A stretch of DNA of 64,000 bases from Marixanthomonas sp. SCSIO 43207. GTDB lineage: Bacteria > Bacteroidota > Bacteroidia > Flavobacteriales > Flavobacteriaceae. Position numbers and translations under genes: made by a program. Positions 1-8,791 of the stretch are shown in pieces (the first letter of the stretch is position 1; every line of letters starts with the position of its first letter). Under the pieces are notes generated by a model. It did no database searches. It worked only from the letters and a program-made list of their open reading frames with translations, and was not told the origin of the DNA. Location of the stretch: assembly GCF_019904255.1 (NCBI RefSeq), contig NZ_CP063203.1, positions 2,541,001 through 2,605,000 of the forward strand, read 5' to 3'.

Positions 1-527
1 GATACGGTGGAATTGGATACGGAATTGTAGAAAACGATAGCGAACCAAATTATAATTTTAATAGTAACAGTGGAGAAATTCTTTTGAATTACAATCTAAA
101 TCAAAAATTTGGGATTGCAACAGGAATTGGATTAAACAAATTATCAGGTAATGGATTTAACTCAATTGGAAATTTTCACCACGAAAGAAGTTTGTTAAAA
201 ATTCCATTGTTGTTTACGTTGAATTCAAAAATATCCGATGACTTTAAAATATTTGCGAATTTAGGATTCTTCGGACAGTCCATAATCAAAGATGAATACC
301 AATTTATAAATAATACTCAAAAAGACATTTACGAAGGCTGGAATTTTGGAGCACAAATTGGACTTGGATTTTTATACGAGATATTTGATAATTTTTATTC
401 TGGAATAAATTATAATGGACAATCTGACTTTAGCAAATTTGAGACGAATAGTAATGTTGGAATGAATGACGAACAGAAAATGAAAAATCTGAATTCCATT
501 GGAGTTATATTAATTATCGAGTTATAA
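1..527 (+). CDS. Outer-membrane beta-barrel protein, C-terminal part (gene starts before the window)
   Basis: The reading frame is open from base 3 and ends with TAA at 527. The visible part alternates short hydrophobic, aromatic and glycine-rich strands (for example GIATGIGL, FGAQIGLGFLYEI, FYSGINYNGQ), the pattern of an outer-membrane beta-barrel of the OmpA/porin-like 'outer membrane beta-barrel domain' group common in Bacteroidota. An in-frame ATG at 84 exists, but the same strand pattern continues upstream of it, so the true start lies outside the window. The specific role cannot be told. An attC-like palindrome starts only seven bases after the stop. Confidence 0.6.
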   Translation, partial: YGGIGYGIVENDSEPNYNFNSNSGEILLNYNLNQKFGIATGIGLNKLSGNGFNSIGNFHHERSLLKIPLLFTLNSKISDDFKIFANLGFFGQSIIKDEYQFINNTQKDIYEGWNFGAQIGLGFLYEIFDNFYSGINYNGQSDFSKFETNSNVGMNDEQKMKNLNSIGVILIIEL

Positions 528-533
528 AATGTT

Positions 534-717
534 GCACAACAATGTATAACCGCAATTTATTCACGCATATATATTTACTAAAGGAGTTATTCGGTCGTTC
601 CACTCGGGTCAGCGGATTCGACTACGTCTGAATCTACTCGGAATTGCTAACGTCAGTGCTTAACCGAAAATTATCGCTACTTTAGCCGTAACTGACGGTT
701 ATACGAGACCGTTGGGC
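534..717 (+). repeat. attC-like imperfect palindrome (cassette recombination site candidate)
   Basis: The left end reads GCACAAC, three bases, then GTATAACCG (549 region). The right end reads CGGTTATAC, GAGACC, then GTTGGGC (711-717). The inner boxes pair perfectly over 9 bp and the outer boxes over 6 of 7 bp. The right outer box fits the integron R-prime consensus GTTRRRY. The spacers are unequal (3 versus 6 nt), as expected of an attC site that folds as single-stranded DNA. The span of about 184 bp is longer than most integron attC sites. It fills the gap between the barrel gene and the rmuC-like gene. The attC assignment is inference from architecture. Confidence 0.6.
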
Positions 718-736
718 TTAATATGAAAAACCAAAT

Positions 737-2101
737 ATGACGACAGAAATAATACTTCTCATAATACTGATAATCTTGCTTGCAGTAAATCTGATTGTGA
801 CTTTAGTTAAAAAGCTAAAACTTGATTTTGACATTGAAGGAAATTTTAATGAAACGAAAAACTCATTAGTGAAATTTGATTCAACATTGGAAAGAACCGA
901 TAAGTCAATGAAAGATGAATTTCAAAGAAATAGAGAAGAATCAAATACTTCTGCAAAAAATCAAAGGGAAGAATTGACTAAATCGCTTGATGGTTTTAAA
1001 GAAGGATTTGACAATAATACCAAACGCTTAAATGACCTATTAAAAGAGAGATTTGATGCATTTAGCAAACAACAAACCGAAATAAACCAAGAATCAGAAA
1101 AAAGAATTAAAGAGGTAAAAGAAACAGTTGAAAACCAGCTTAAAGAAATCCGAGAAGATAATACGAAACAACTTAATGAAGTCAGAAAAACAGTAGATGA
1201 GAAATTACAAAAAACATTAAATGAACGCCTAACCCAATCATTTGAAACAGTTGGTAAACAATTAAAGTCTGTTCAAGAAGGTTTGGGCGAAATGAAAAAT
1301 TTGGCTACGGATGTTGGAGGATTAAAAAAAGTTCTGAGTAATGTAAAGATGCGTGGTGGTATTGGAGAGGTTCAACTTGCTATGTTATTAGAGCAAATAC
1401 TTGCACCTGAACAGTATGAAGCTAATGTCAAAACAAAAAAAGGCAGTTCAGCTACTGTTGAATTTGCCATAAAATTACCAGGAAAAAATGATGACAACTC
1501 TGTAGTATGGCTTCCGGTAGATGCTAAGTTTCCAAAAGATGTTTATGAAAAACTTCAAATGGCTTATGATGATGGAGATTTAGATAAAGTTCAATTCGCA
1601 CAAAAAGAATTAGACAATACAATAAAGAAAATGGCTAAAGATATTAGTGAAAAATATATTGACCCACCAAATACTACTGATTTTGGGATAATGTTTTTGC
1701 CATTCGAAGGAATTTATGCAGAAGTTGTAAGAAAAGCAGCTTTACTTGAAACATTGCAAAAGGACTATAAAATAATTGTAACTGGACCGACAACATTAGC
1801 TGCTATTTTGAATAGTTTGCAAATGGGCTTTAAGACCTTAGCAATTCAAAAGAGAAGTGGTGAAGTTTGGCAAGTTTTAGGAGCAGTCAAAAAGGAATTT
1901 GAAAACTTTGGAGGAATGATGCAAAAAGCTCAAAAAAATATCCAAACAGGATTAAATCAATTAGATGATGTTATGGGCAAAAGAACGAGAGCCATTCAAA
2001 GAAAATTAAAAAACGTTGAAACACTTGACGAGGGACAAGCGAAAGCAATCTTACCGGAAATAACAGATAATTTGTTGGACTTAGAAGAAGATAATGGATA
2101 G
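737..2101 (+). CDS. rmuC: RmuC family DNA recombination protein
   Basis: This 454-residue protein has the RmuC layout: an N-terminal membrane helix (residues about 4-24), a long charged coiled coil (about 30-190), then the RmuC domain with motifs such as GIGEVQLAMLLEQIL, LPVDAKFP, FGIMFLPFEGIYAEV, TGPTTLAAIL and QKRSGEVWQVLG. RmuC proteins carry a restriction-endonuclease-like fold and are linked to limiting inverted-repeat recombination; direct biochemistry is limited. The gene overlaps the following helicase gene by 8 bp, implying translational coupling. A five-codon reading frame (723-740) ends with TGA overlapping this ATG. The pair sits between two attC-like palindromes, so this may be a mobile copy and not the housekeeping one. 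Confidence 0.85.
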   Translation: MTTEIILLIILIILLAVNLIVTLVKKLKLDFDIEGNFNETKNSLVKFDSTLERTDKSMKDEFQRNREESNTSAKNQREELTKSLDGFKEGFDNNTKRLNDLLKERFDAFSKQQTEINQESEKRIKEVKETVENQLKEIREDNTKQLNEVRKTVDEKLQKTLNERLTQSFETVGKQLKSVQEGLGEMKNLATDVGGLKKVLSNVKMRGGIGEVQLAMLLEQILAPEQYEANVKTKKGSSATVEFAIKLPGKNDDNSVVWLPVDAKFPKDVYEKLQMAYDDGDLDKVQFAQKELDNTIKKMAKDISEKYIDPPNTTDFGIMFLPFEGIYAEVVRKAALLETLQKDYKIIVTGPTTLAAILNSLQMGFKTLAIQKRSGEVWQVLGAVKKEFENFGGMMQKAQKNIQTGLNQLDDVMGKRTRAIQRKLKNVETLDEGQAKAILPEITDNLLDLEEDNG

Positions 2102-4646
2102 TGTTGAGAAGCTAAAAGAAAATTTGAACGAACAACAGTTGAAAGCTGTAACAGAAACCGAAGGTTTTGTTAGAGTAATCGCAGGTGCAGGTTCGGGAAA
2201 AACAAAAGCTCTAACTCAAAGATATGCCTACATAGTTGAAGCATTAGGAATTAATTCTTCAAATATCCTCTGTGTAACCTTTACCAACAAGGCAGCACAA
2301 GAAATGCGAAAAAGAGTAAAACGTTTAGTCGGAGAAAATTCAGATTTAAGTTACATAACCACTTATCACGGATTTTGTGTTCGAGTATTAAGAGAGGACA
2401 TAAACAAAATCAAATACCCAAAGAACTTTATAATAATGGACGTTGAAGACCAAAAAACTGTTCTTCGACAAGTTTACAATGAATTGGGTTTAACATCAAA
2501 GGTATTTACTTTCAAACAAGTTTTAAGGTACATAAGTAAACAAAAAACTTCGCAAGAATATCTGCAATACATCCTAGAATTAAAGAAAAAAGAAACTGAC
2601 AACGAAATAGAAAAAGTCTTTATTAGGTATTTAGAAAAGCAACAAAGAAATTTCGCTTTAGACTTTGACGATTTACTCAATTTTGCTCTTTACATATTTG
2701 TAAATAATCCTGACGTTCTTGAAAAGTGGCAAAAGAGATTACACTACATTCAAGTTGACGAAACTCAAGATAGTTCGCAAAAACAATTTATGTTAATTGA
2801 GATGCTTTCTCAGTTCCATAAAAATCTTTTCGTTGTTGGTGACCCAGACCAAACCATTTATGAATGGCGAGGTGCAAAACCTGAAATTTTGGTTGATTTT
2901 GACAAACAATTTACTGATTCAAAAACAATCATTATGAATCAAAATTATCGTTCAACACCAAACATTTTAAGTCTTGGTAATCATATAATTAAAAACAACA
3001 AAATTCGAGTAGACAAGGATATGTTTACTCAAAATCCCGAAGGTGTTGAAGTTGTTCACTTTCACGGAGAAAATGATTACGAAGAAGGATTATGGGTTGC
3101 AAATGAAATCAAAAGACTTGCAAAAGATGAAAACTGTAAATATTCAGATTTTGCAATATTATATAGAGCAAATCATATTTCACGTAGCATTGAACAATCG
3201 CTAATTAGAGAAAATATTCCTTATTCAGTTTTTGGCGGTATTCGATTCTTTGAGCGTAAAGAAATTAAAGATGTCTTGGCATATTTACGATTGATTGAAT
3301 TTGAAGATGATTTTTCATTTTTAAGAGTTGTGAATACACCAAGTAGAGGTTTAGGTAAAAAGTTCATTGAAAATGTTGCAAAAATTGCTGAAAAAGAAAG
3401 CATTTCTCTTTATTCGGCTTTGCAACAAAATATAACGCAAAAAGATTTAAGTCGTAAAGGAGCAATTGAATTTATTGAACTTATAGAAAAGTATAAAAAA
3501 TCAAAAGCAGATTTAATTATTTCAGATTTAGTAAAAGAAATAATGGACGAAAGCGGTTTATCTGCTTATTACAGAACTGACGGAGACACAGATAGATTAG
3601 ATAATATCAAAGAACTTCAAAACTCAATAATTTTATTAGAAACCCAAGATGAAGAACAAATAAACCTTACTGAATATCTGCAAGAAATTGCACTTTATAC
3701 AGATATGGATATTGAAGATGATAGAAATGACCGAGTTAAACTAATGACTATCCACACTTCTAAAGGTTTAGAGTTTCCTTACGTTTTTCTTTGCGGCTTC
3801 ACAGAAGGTGTGTTACCGAGTGCTATGTCAATCAAAGAAAGAAGAGCAAAAGCAATTGAAGAAGAAAGACGTTTAACCTATGTTGCAATAACAAGAGCCG
3901 AAAAAGCATTTTATATGACTGAATCAGAAGGTTTCAATTTCAGCACAGGTTTAAATAAATATCCTTCTCGTTTTTTATTTGAAATAAGCGACAATTATTT
4001 TGTGCGAAAAGGAGAATTAAGTCAAGAAATCATAAATGAGGCTAAAGAACAACTTAAACTTGATGCAAACAGACAATTAATTCAAAAGAAATTTGACGTT
4101 GGAGATTTGGTAAATCACTTGATTTGGAAACAAGGAAAAGTAATTGAAGTAAACGAAGAGAAAGGAGAATATCAAATTGAGTTTGTAGAAACAGGAAAAA
4201 CCAAACCAATAAATTTTGAATTTAGAGGTTTAACAAAAATCGAGAAGCAAACTGAACTTACAGAGGAAGAAGAGACTGAAAAATCAAAATCGGATGAAGA
4301 TTGGAATTCGTTTGTAGAAAACGAAATTCAAATTAAACAAAGTGAGAAACCTGAAATTCCCGAACCGAAAGAAACCAGTGTAGAGGAAAAGAAAGATTTG
4401 ATTAGAAAAAGAATAGCTGATTTAAAAGAAGAAAAGGAAATACTTGATAAAATAAATGCCGAAAATATTAAATCAGAACTAATAGCCGAACCAAAAAAAG
4501 CGGAAAAAGAGACGACTAAGAAACAAGAAACGGAGGAAAAAATACTAAGCCCAACAACGTATAAAAGTAATGGCGGCAATAGTGCTAAACCTAAAGAAAA
4601 AGATAAAATTAATTTATGGTCTAAACTGAAAGGTTTGTGGTCTTAA
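2094..4646 (+). CDS. UvrD/Rep/PcrA-type superfamily 1 DNA helicase
   Basis: This is an 850-residue 3'-5' SF1A helicase. Motifs in order are Walker A GAGSGKT (31-37), TFTNKAAQEM, TYHGFCVRVL, motif II VDETQDSSQKQ, VVGDPDQTIYEWRGA, NYRST, VKLMTIHTSKGLEF and ERRLTYVAITRAEKAF. A Tudor-like segment of the PcrA/UvrD kind follows (DVGDLVNHLIWKQGKVIEV), then a charged, low-complexity tail. The last 30 or so residues are encoded by the left arm and loop of an attC-like palindrome that begins at 4549, so the tail was probably acquired or changed by cassette junction formation. It overlaps the rmuC-like gene by 8 bp. It probably unwinds DNA jointly with, or beside, the RmuC-like protein. Confidence 0.9.
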   Translation: MDSVEKLKENLNEQQLKAVTETEGFVRVIAGAGSGKTKALTQRYAYIVEALGINSSNILCVTFTNKAAQEMRKRVKRLVGENSDLSYITTYHGFCVRVLREDINKIKYPKNFIIMDVEDQKTVLRQVYNELGLTSKVFTFKQVLRYISKQKTSQEYLQYILELKKKETDNEIEKVFIRYLEKQQRNFALDFDDLLNFALYIFVNNPDVLEKWQKRLHYIQVDETQDSSQKQFMLIEMLSQFHKNLFVVGDPDQTIYEWRGAKPEILVDFDKQFTDSKTIIMNQNYRSTPNILSLGNHIIKNNKIRVDKDMFTQNPEGVEVVHFHGENDYEEGLWVANEIKRLAKDENCKYSDFAILYRANHISRSIEQSLIRENIPYSVFGGIRFFERKEIKDVLAYLRLIEFEDDFSFLRVVNTPSRGLGKKFIENVAKIAEKESISLYSALQQNITQKDLSRKGAIEFIELIEKYKKSKADLIISDLVKEIMDESGLSAYYRTDGDTDRLDNIKELQNSIILLETQDEEQINLTEYLQEIALYTDMDIEDDRNDRVKLMTIHTSKGLEFPYVFLCGFTEGVLPSAMSIKERRAKAIEEERRLTYVAITRAEKAFYMTESEGFNFSTGLNKYPSRFLFEISDNYFVRKGELSQEIINEAKEQLKLDANRQLIQKKFDVGDLVNHLIWKQGKVIEVNEEKGEYQIEFVETGKTKPINFEFRGLTKIEKQTELTEEEETEKSKSDEDWNSFVENEIQIKQSEKPEIPEPKETSVEEKKDLIRKRIADLKEEKEILDKINAENIKSELIAEPKKAEKETTKKQETEEKILSPTTYKSNGGNSAKPKEKDKINLWSKLKGLWS

Positions 4647-4678
4647 ACCGCCACTACTCTTATACAAGACCGTTAGCA
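4549..4678 (+). repeat. attC-like imperfect palindrome overlapping the helicase stop codon
   Basis: The left end has GCCCAAC (4549-4555), three bases, then an 18-nt arm (4559-4576). The right end has the matching arm (4648-4665), AAGACC, then GTTAGCA (4672-4678). The 18-nt arms pair at 16 positions; both mismatches are A opposite C. The 3-versus-6-nt asymmetry between boxes is the same as in the site at 534-717. The site contains the last 98 bases of the helicase gene, including its stop, and ends 33 bases before the next gene. That two sites share this architecture is visible in the sequence; function as a recombination site is inferred. Confidence 0.65.
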
Positions 4679-4711
4679 ATAATTAGAAAGTAACCGTAAA
4701 TCCAAAATTAA

Positions 4712-5206
4712 ATGAAAAATTTAATACTTCTTTTAGTGACAATATTTCTTATTTCTTGCAACGAAAAAAACAAGCAAACGGAAATAAAATCGATGGATGA
4801 AACCAAAATAGATATTCAAGCCGAATTAGCATCGATTGAGGAAACTCGCGCAGGCTTTCAACTGGCAATTAAAGAAAAACGCTATGCTGATTTAAGGAAT
4901 TATGGTACTAAAGATATCATATCATTAACACCTATTTGTGGGACTTGGGAAGAATATAAACGTCTACGAAATGAACCTGTGGGCTCTTTTAGTTACGACA
5001 GTTTGATTATGAAACCTAAAGAAACAATTATTGTAAGTGATAGTATAGCGTATGACTTTGGAACAAGCTCTGTTTATTACACCAATGAACAAGGTGAACC
5101 GATAGAAATTGAGGATACATTCTTGGCCATACTAAAAAAGGACAAGAGCGATGGAAAATGGAAATTACACAGAGAAGTAGCCACAACTAATAAATTGGAA
5201 AAATAA
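4712..5206 (+). CDS. SnoaL-like / DUF4440-type lipoprotein
   Basis: This 164-residue protein has a lipoprotein signal peptide (LLLVTIFLISC, lipid-attachment Cys at 16). The mature part has the size and pattern of an NTF2/SnoaL-like fold of the DUF4440 type: an N-terminal helix (AELASIEETRAGFQLAIKEK), an acidic loop, then beta strands ending in GKWKLHREV. Such domains bind small molecules or act as accessory subunits, and no function can be assigned here. It lies directly after an attC-like site and before a half-site, so it may be a cassette gene. A second lipoprotein of similar type lies at 10450. Confidence 0.6.
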   Translation: MKNLILLLVTIFLISCNEKNKQTEIKSMDETKIDIQAELASIEETRAGFQLAIKEKRYADLRNYGTKDIISLTPICGTWEEYKRLRNEPVGSFSYDSLIMKPKETIIVSDSIAYDFGTSSVYYTNEQGEPIEIEDTFLAILKKDKSDGKWKLHREVATTNKLEK

Positions 5207-5210
5207 CTAT

Positions 5211-5240
5211 TGCCAACAAGGTATAACCTCAATTAGCTAC
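5211..5240 (+). repeat. attC-like left half-site
   Basis: Four bases after the lipoprotein stop, TGCCAAC is followed by AAG and then GTATAACCTCAA. This is the same order and 3-nt spacing as the left ends at 534 and 4549. I could not find a matching right arm before the next gene at 5369, so the site is degenerate or coincidental. Confidence 0.35.
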
Positions 5241-5368
5241 CATAAGTTATCAACAGAAAAAAACTACCTTTAATCACGTACCTTCCACTATACACTACGG
5301 TTACTCATAAAAATACATCAAGTGTAACAACGGATCCTATAGACAGTCATTACAGTAAAAGAATCTAT

Positions 5369-7015
5369 ATGAACATAGCACGAACTGTACTTATTTTAAG
5401 TACTCTATTACCTACATTTGGATTGTGCCAACAATTGGAACCTCAAGTAGATAAAGTATACACAGTAAAAGAGAATGCACCCGGGTACTCCATTATAATC
5501 GCTAAAGGTGAAACCATCTTATTTGAAAAACAATATGGAGTTTCAAATTTGGATTATAACGTACCTATTACAAGTGAAACTGTTTTTGACATTGGTTCTG
5601 TGGCGAAGCAATTTACTGCCTACGCAATACTCCTACTAGAAGATCAAGGTAAATTATCTATCAAAGAACCGGCTTATAAGTACATAGATAATCTACCTCG
5701 GTATAAAAAAGGCAACCCAACCATTGAGCATCTATTGAATCAAACAAGCGGCATTAAAGAAGTGGATGGCATAGCGGGAATTGCAGATTATGGTCGGAGT
5801 GATTTGCTTACGCAATCGCAAATGATGAATTTTATTACCAAAACTAATTCTTTAAACTTTAAACCGGGAGCGTACTTTCAATACACCAATTCAAACTATA
5901 TTTTACTTGCTGAAATTATAGCCAAAGCATCGGAAAAACCTTTTGCAACGTTTATGCAAGAGGCGGTTTTTAAACCATTTGGAATGAAACATACCATCAA
6001 GAAAACAAGCACCTATTCCATTATCAAAAACAGGGCAATAGGCTATATAGAAGATGAAGGCGATTATTATAAAACGCATCTACACAGCTTTATTTATGAT
6101 GGTGACGGACAAATACTTACTACTGCAAAAGATATGTTTAAGTGGCATTTGGGCTTACAGAATATAAAAAATAAATGTCCTGAATTGTATAAAAAAATGC
6201 ATACCAGAGCCACGTTAAACAATGGTAGTATTCTCGATTATGGTTTGGGTGTAGAATTTGAAACACACGCTAACTATGAAGCCGTTGGTTTTGACGGAAT
6301 GATACTAGGCGGCTTTGTTTCTAAGTACCTTTATTTTCCTGAAGTGGATATGATGTTTTTCACCACACAAAATACGTTTGATTCAGATTTTGAAGAGCAG
6401 TTTTTTCAGTTAGTTGATTTGTACCTTCCGAATACTACGTCCAACAATGAAACAAAAACGAGCACACAACACAAAACCATACACCTTTCAGAAAAAGAAT
6501 TACAGCAATACGAAGGAAACTATCTTTTTAAGGGTAGTGATATTGAAACTATAAAAGCAAATACCATACAACTTAAAAATAATGAGCTTGCTGTGCTTAC
6601 GACAGATGGAGAAGAAATCACACGATTAAAACCTATTGGAAATCATCAATTTATGTTTAATGATAAATTAGTTGTATTTGAATTAAAACCCGATGGAAAA
6701 AGCTATAGCTACTTCAATTCAAAAAACGAAGTACCTTGGCTATTTAATGAATACAGTCCAACTACCTACAACGAAACGCAATTGAGAGCGTTTGAAGGAC
6801 ACTACTTTAATGCAGATTTTCAAATAAGTAAAAAAGTAGTATATAAAGACGATACTCTTTTTGTGTATGGTAGAAATGGTGCTTGGAAATATGAAATAGA
6901 ACCCCTGTACAAAGATACTTTTGAATACTCATCAGACCTCTTAACCTTTGTTAGGGATGATACTAAAAATATAATTGGGTTGAAAATCTTGGGAATTGTA
7001 TTTGATAAAATATAA
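5369..7015 (+). CDS. Beta-lactamase-fold serine hydrolase (class C / PBP4* type), exported
   Basis: This 548-residue protein has a signal peptide (cleavage probably near LCQQ, residue 20) and a class C beta-lactamase/transpeptidase fold. The nucleophile motif is SVAK (S77-K80) and the second motif YTN (172-174). The third motif, normally KTG or HxG, seems to be GFDG, so the catalytic set is not canonical. A C-terminal domain of about 170 residues follows, as in many bacterial serine hydrolases of this family. It probably acts in the periplasm on an ester or peptide; the substrate is unknown. It is one of three related hydrolases within 8 kb. Confidence 0.75.
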   Translation: MNIARTVLILSTLLPTFGLCQQLEPQVDKVYTVKENAPGYSIIIAKGETILFEKQYGVSNLDYNVPITSETVFDIGSVAKQFTAYAILLLEDQGKLSIKEPAYKYIDNLPRYKKGNPTIEHLLNQTSGIKEVDGIAGIADYGRSDLLTQSQMMNFITKTNSLNFKPGAYFQYTNSNYILLAEIIAKASEKPFATFMQEAVFKPFGMKHTIKKTSTYSIIKNRAIGYIEDEGDYYKTHLHSFIYDGDGQILTTAKDMFKWHLGLQNIKNKCPELYKKMHTRATLNNGSILDYGLGVEFETHANYEAVGFDGMILGGFVSKYLYFPEVDMMFFTTQNTFDSDFEEQFFQLVDLYLPNTTSNNETKTSTQHKTIHLSEKELQQYEGNYLFKGSDIETIKANTIQLKNNELAVLTTDGEEITRLKPIGNHQFMFNDKLVVFELKPDGKSYSYFNSKNEVPWLFNEYSPTTYNETQLRAFEGHYFNADFQISKKVVYKDDTLFVYGRNGAWKYEIEPLYKDTFEYSSDLLTFVRDDTKNIIGLKILGIVFDKI

Positions 7016-7117
7016 GTACGATAATACATTCTACATAAATTATTACGGTTATATTGCTAAAACAAATAAGAAAAAAGCAATAGAACATTTATAAAGACAA
7101 CCGCAGCAACTATTTCT

Positions 7118-7585
7118 ATGAACTTATCTGAGCACATATGTTTGCATTTAAATGAAATAAGGAGACGAAGTAGTATGCTGTGGAGTGTACTTCCTGAGAG
7201 CCATTATAACTGGAAACCAGACGATACTGCTATGAGTGCTTCGGCAATGATACGGCACGTACTGGAAGCTGATTATGGGTGGCATATTATTATCAATCAA
7301 GGTGATATGAGATCTTATAAAACACCCTGGAACAACCGCCCTTTCACTACTGTCAAAGAAGAACTTGAATTTGCTGAGCCATACAGAAAAGCCTTTTTGG
7401 AGCGTATAAAACAATTTTCAGATAAAGAATTAAACGAAACACAACTTATTCACCCCGGAAATGGAGAAAAGAAAGTCCTTGCCCCCTATTTGTTCCGGAT
7501 TGGGTATCACGAGTCTGTTCACGCCGGGCAGTTTTTATCCTATTTAAGAGCGATGAATATTGCTAGACCTACTATTTGGGATTAA
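7118..7585 (+). CDS. DinB-like (YfiT-type) putative metal-dependent protein
   Basis: The 155-residue protein has the four-helix DinB-like pattern. The N-terminal helix is followed by WKPDDTAMSASAMIRHVLEADYGWH, giving metal-ligand candidate H47, and a C-terminal helix carries GYHESVHAGQF, giving the other His ligands. DinB-like proteins include thiol-transferases and stress-induced proteins of unknown substrate. There is no signal peptide, so it is probably cytoplasmic. It stands alone, 100 bp after the serine hydrolase gene and 127 bp before another. The family assignment is good and the reaction is unknown. Confidence 0.7.
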   Translation: MNLSEHICLHLNEIRRRSSMLWSVLPESHYNWKPDDTAMSASAMIRHVLEADYGWHIIINQGDMRSYKTPWNNRPFTTVKEELEFAEPYRKAFLERIKQFSDKELNETQLIHPGNGEKKVLAPYLFRIGYHESVHAGQFLSYLRAMNIARPTIWD

Positions 7586-7669
7586 GCCCCTTCCGCCCTA
7601 CTTCCTTACCGTTGCAATTTATCGATACGAAACAAGTGTAAAAAAGATGTATCTTTATTGCAGTAACGT

Positions 7670-7692
7670 TCTATTGCTTAAGACCGTTGGCA
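7670..7692 (+). repeat. attC-like right half-site
   Basis: The sequence TTGCTTAAGACCGTTGGCA ends in GTTGGCA (7686-7692), preceded by AAGACC exactly as at 4666-4678. It lies 20 bases before the next gene. No matching left end is seen after the DinB-like gene, so only half of the site is recognisable. Confidence 0.35.
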
Positions 7693-7711
7693 AGTATTAA
7701 AACTTAACGCT

Positions 7712-8791
7712 ATGAAACAAAGCCTATTGATTGCATTAGGAATTCTACTCCCTTTCTTGACTATAGGGCAAACTAAAAATACCCTTTCAAACAATGAACT
7801 AAACTTACTTTTTGAAAAAACTAAAGACTTTCCCCAACACACCGAGTTTTCAATTGCCTTTATTAATAACGACCAAGTATCATATTATGGATTTAAACGG
7901 GTACAAGATACCATAGCATATGTAGACAATTCAGATACGGTTTTTGAAATAGGTTCTATAACAAAAGTGTTTACTTCTACATTGCTTGCAAATTTTGTAC
8001 TAGACAACAAAATAGCCTTGGACGATCCTATACAGCAGTATTTTGATTTCCCTTTACAGAACAAACAAATTACAGTAGTACAACTCGCTAACCATACCTC
8101 CGGACTTCCCAGATTGCCTTCAAACCTGAAACTAAACGAAGTAGATCAAACGAATCCGTATAATGAATATAGCGAAGCTAAACTAAAAGAGTATTTAACC
8201 ACTGAATTAGCGCTAGATACGCTTTCAGGCAGTAACTATGCTTACTCAAACCTAGGCGCAGGGATATTAGGCTATCTATTGGAAACTCAAGCAGACACAA
8301 CGTATGAGTCTTTACTTCAAACCTATATTGCATCAAAATATGGAATGAAACATACCACAACCAACAAAAATAAGGTACAAGAAAAATTGATTAAAGGGCG
8401 AGATAGTAATGGAAATGAAACTTCCAACTGGAATTTAAACTCACTTGTAGGAGCCGGAGGCATGGTATCAACTGTTGAAGATCTGGCAATGTTTATGCAA
8501 GCTCAATTTAACCCTGAAAACAAAGCACTAAGCTTAACTAGAGAAACTACGTTTAAAATTCCGGCATATCAAATGGAAGTAGGTTTGGCTTGGAATAAAA
8601 TAAACCCAGACTCACAAAATACTTGGTATATGCACAATGGCGGAACGGGTGGCTACTCGTCTATACTGGCTATGGACACAGATAACAAAATTGGTATTGT
8701 TATACTTTCAACAGTATCTGGATTTCATAGTCAAAATAGAAACATAGATCAACTGTGTTTAGGCTTAATGAACAATCAATATAAAGAATAG
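7712..8791 (+). CDS. Beta-lactamase-fold serine hydrolase (class C family), exported
   Basis: This 359-residue protein has an N-terminal signal peptide (MKQSLLIALGILLPFLTIGQ). All three class C motifs are present: SITK (82-85), YSN (178-180) and HNGGTGG (from 308), where HxG replaces KTG as in esterase-like members. The length is that of a single catalytic domain. It may be an esterase, D-aminopeptidase or beta-lactamase relative; sequence alone does not decide. It shares the fold with the products at 5369 and 12672 but is not an obvious recent duplicate. Confidence 0.8.
   Translation: MKQSLLIALGILLPFLTIGQTKNTLSNNELNLLFEKTKDFPQHTEFSIAFINNDQVSYYGFKRVQDTIAYVDNSDTVFEIGSITKVFTSTLLANFVLDNKIALDDPIQQYFDFPLQNKQITVVQLANHTSGLPRLPSNLKLNEVDQTNPYNEYSEAKLKEYLTTELALDTLSGSNYAYSNLGAGILGYLLETQADTTYESLLQTYIASKYGMKHTTTNKNKVQEKLIKGRDSNGNETSNWNLNSLVGAGGMVSTVEDLAMFMQAQFNPENKALSLTRETTFKIPAYQMEVGLAWNKINPDSQNTWYMHNGGTGGYSSILAMDTDNKIGIVILSTVSGFHSQNRNIDQLCLGLMNNQYKE

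Noticed and set aside
4328..4579. 83-residue minus-strand reading frame
   Set aside because: It lies antisense to the charged tail of the helicase and consists of Ser/Phe-rich low-complexity sequence.
7016..7117. Possible attC-like remnant before the DinB-like gene
   Set aside because: CGGTTATAT resembles an inner box, but the outer boxes and the partner arm are absent.
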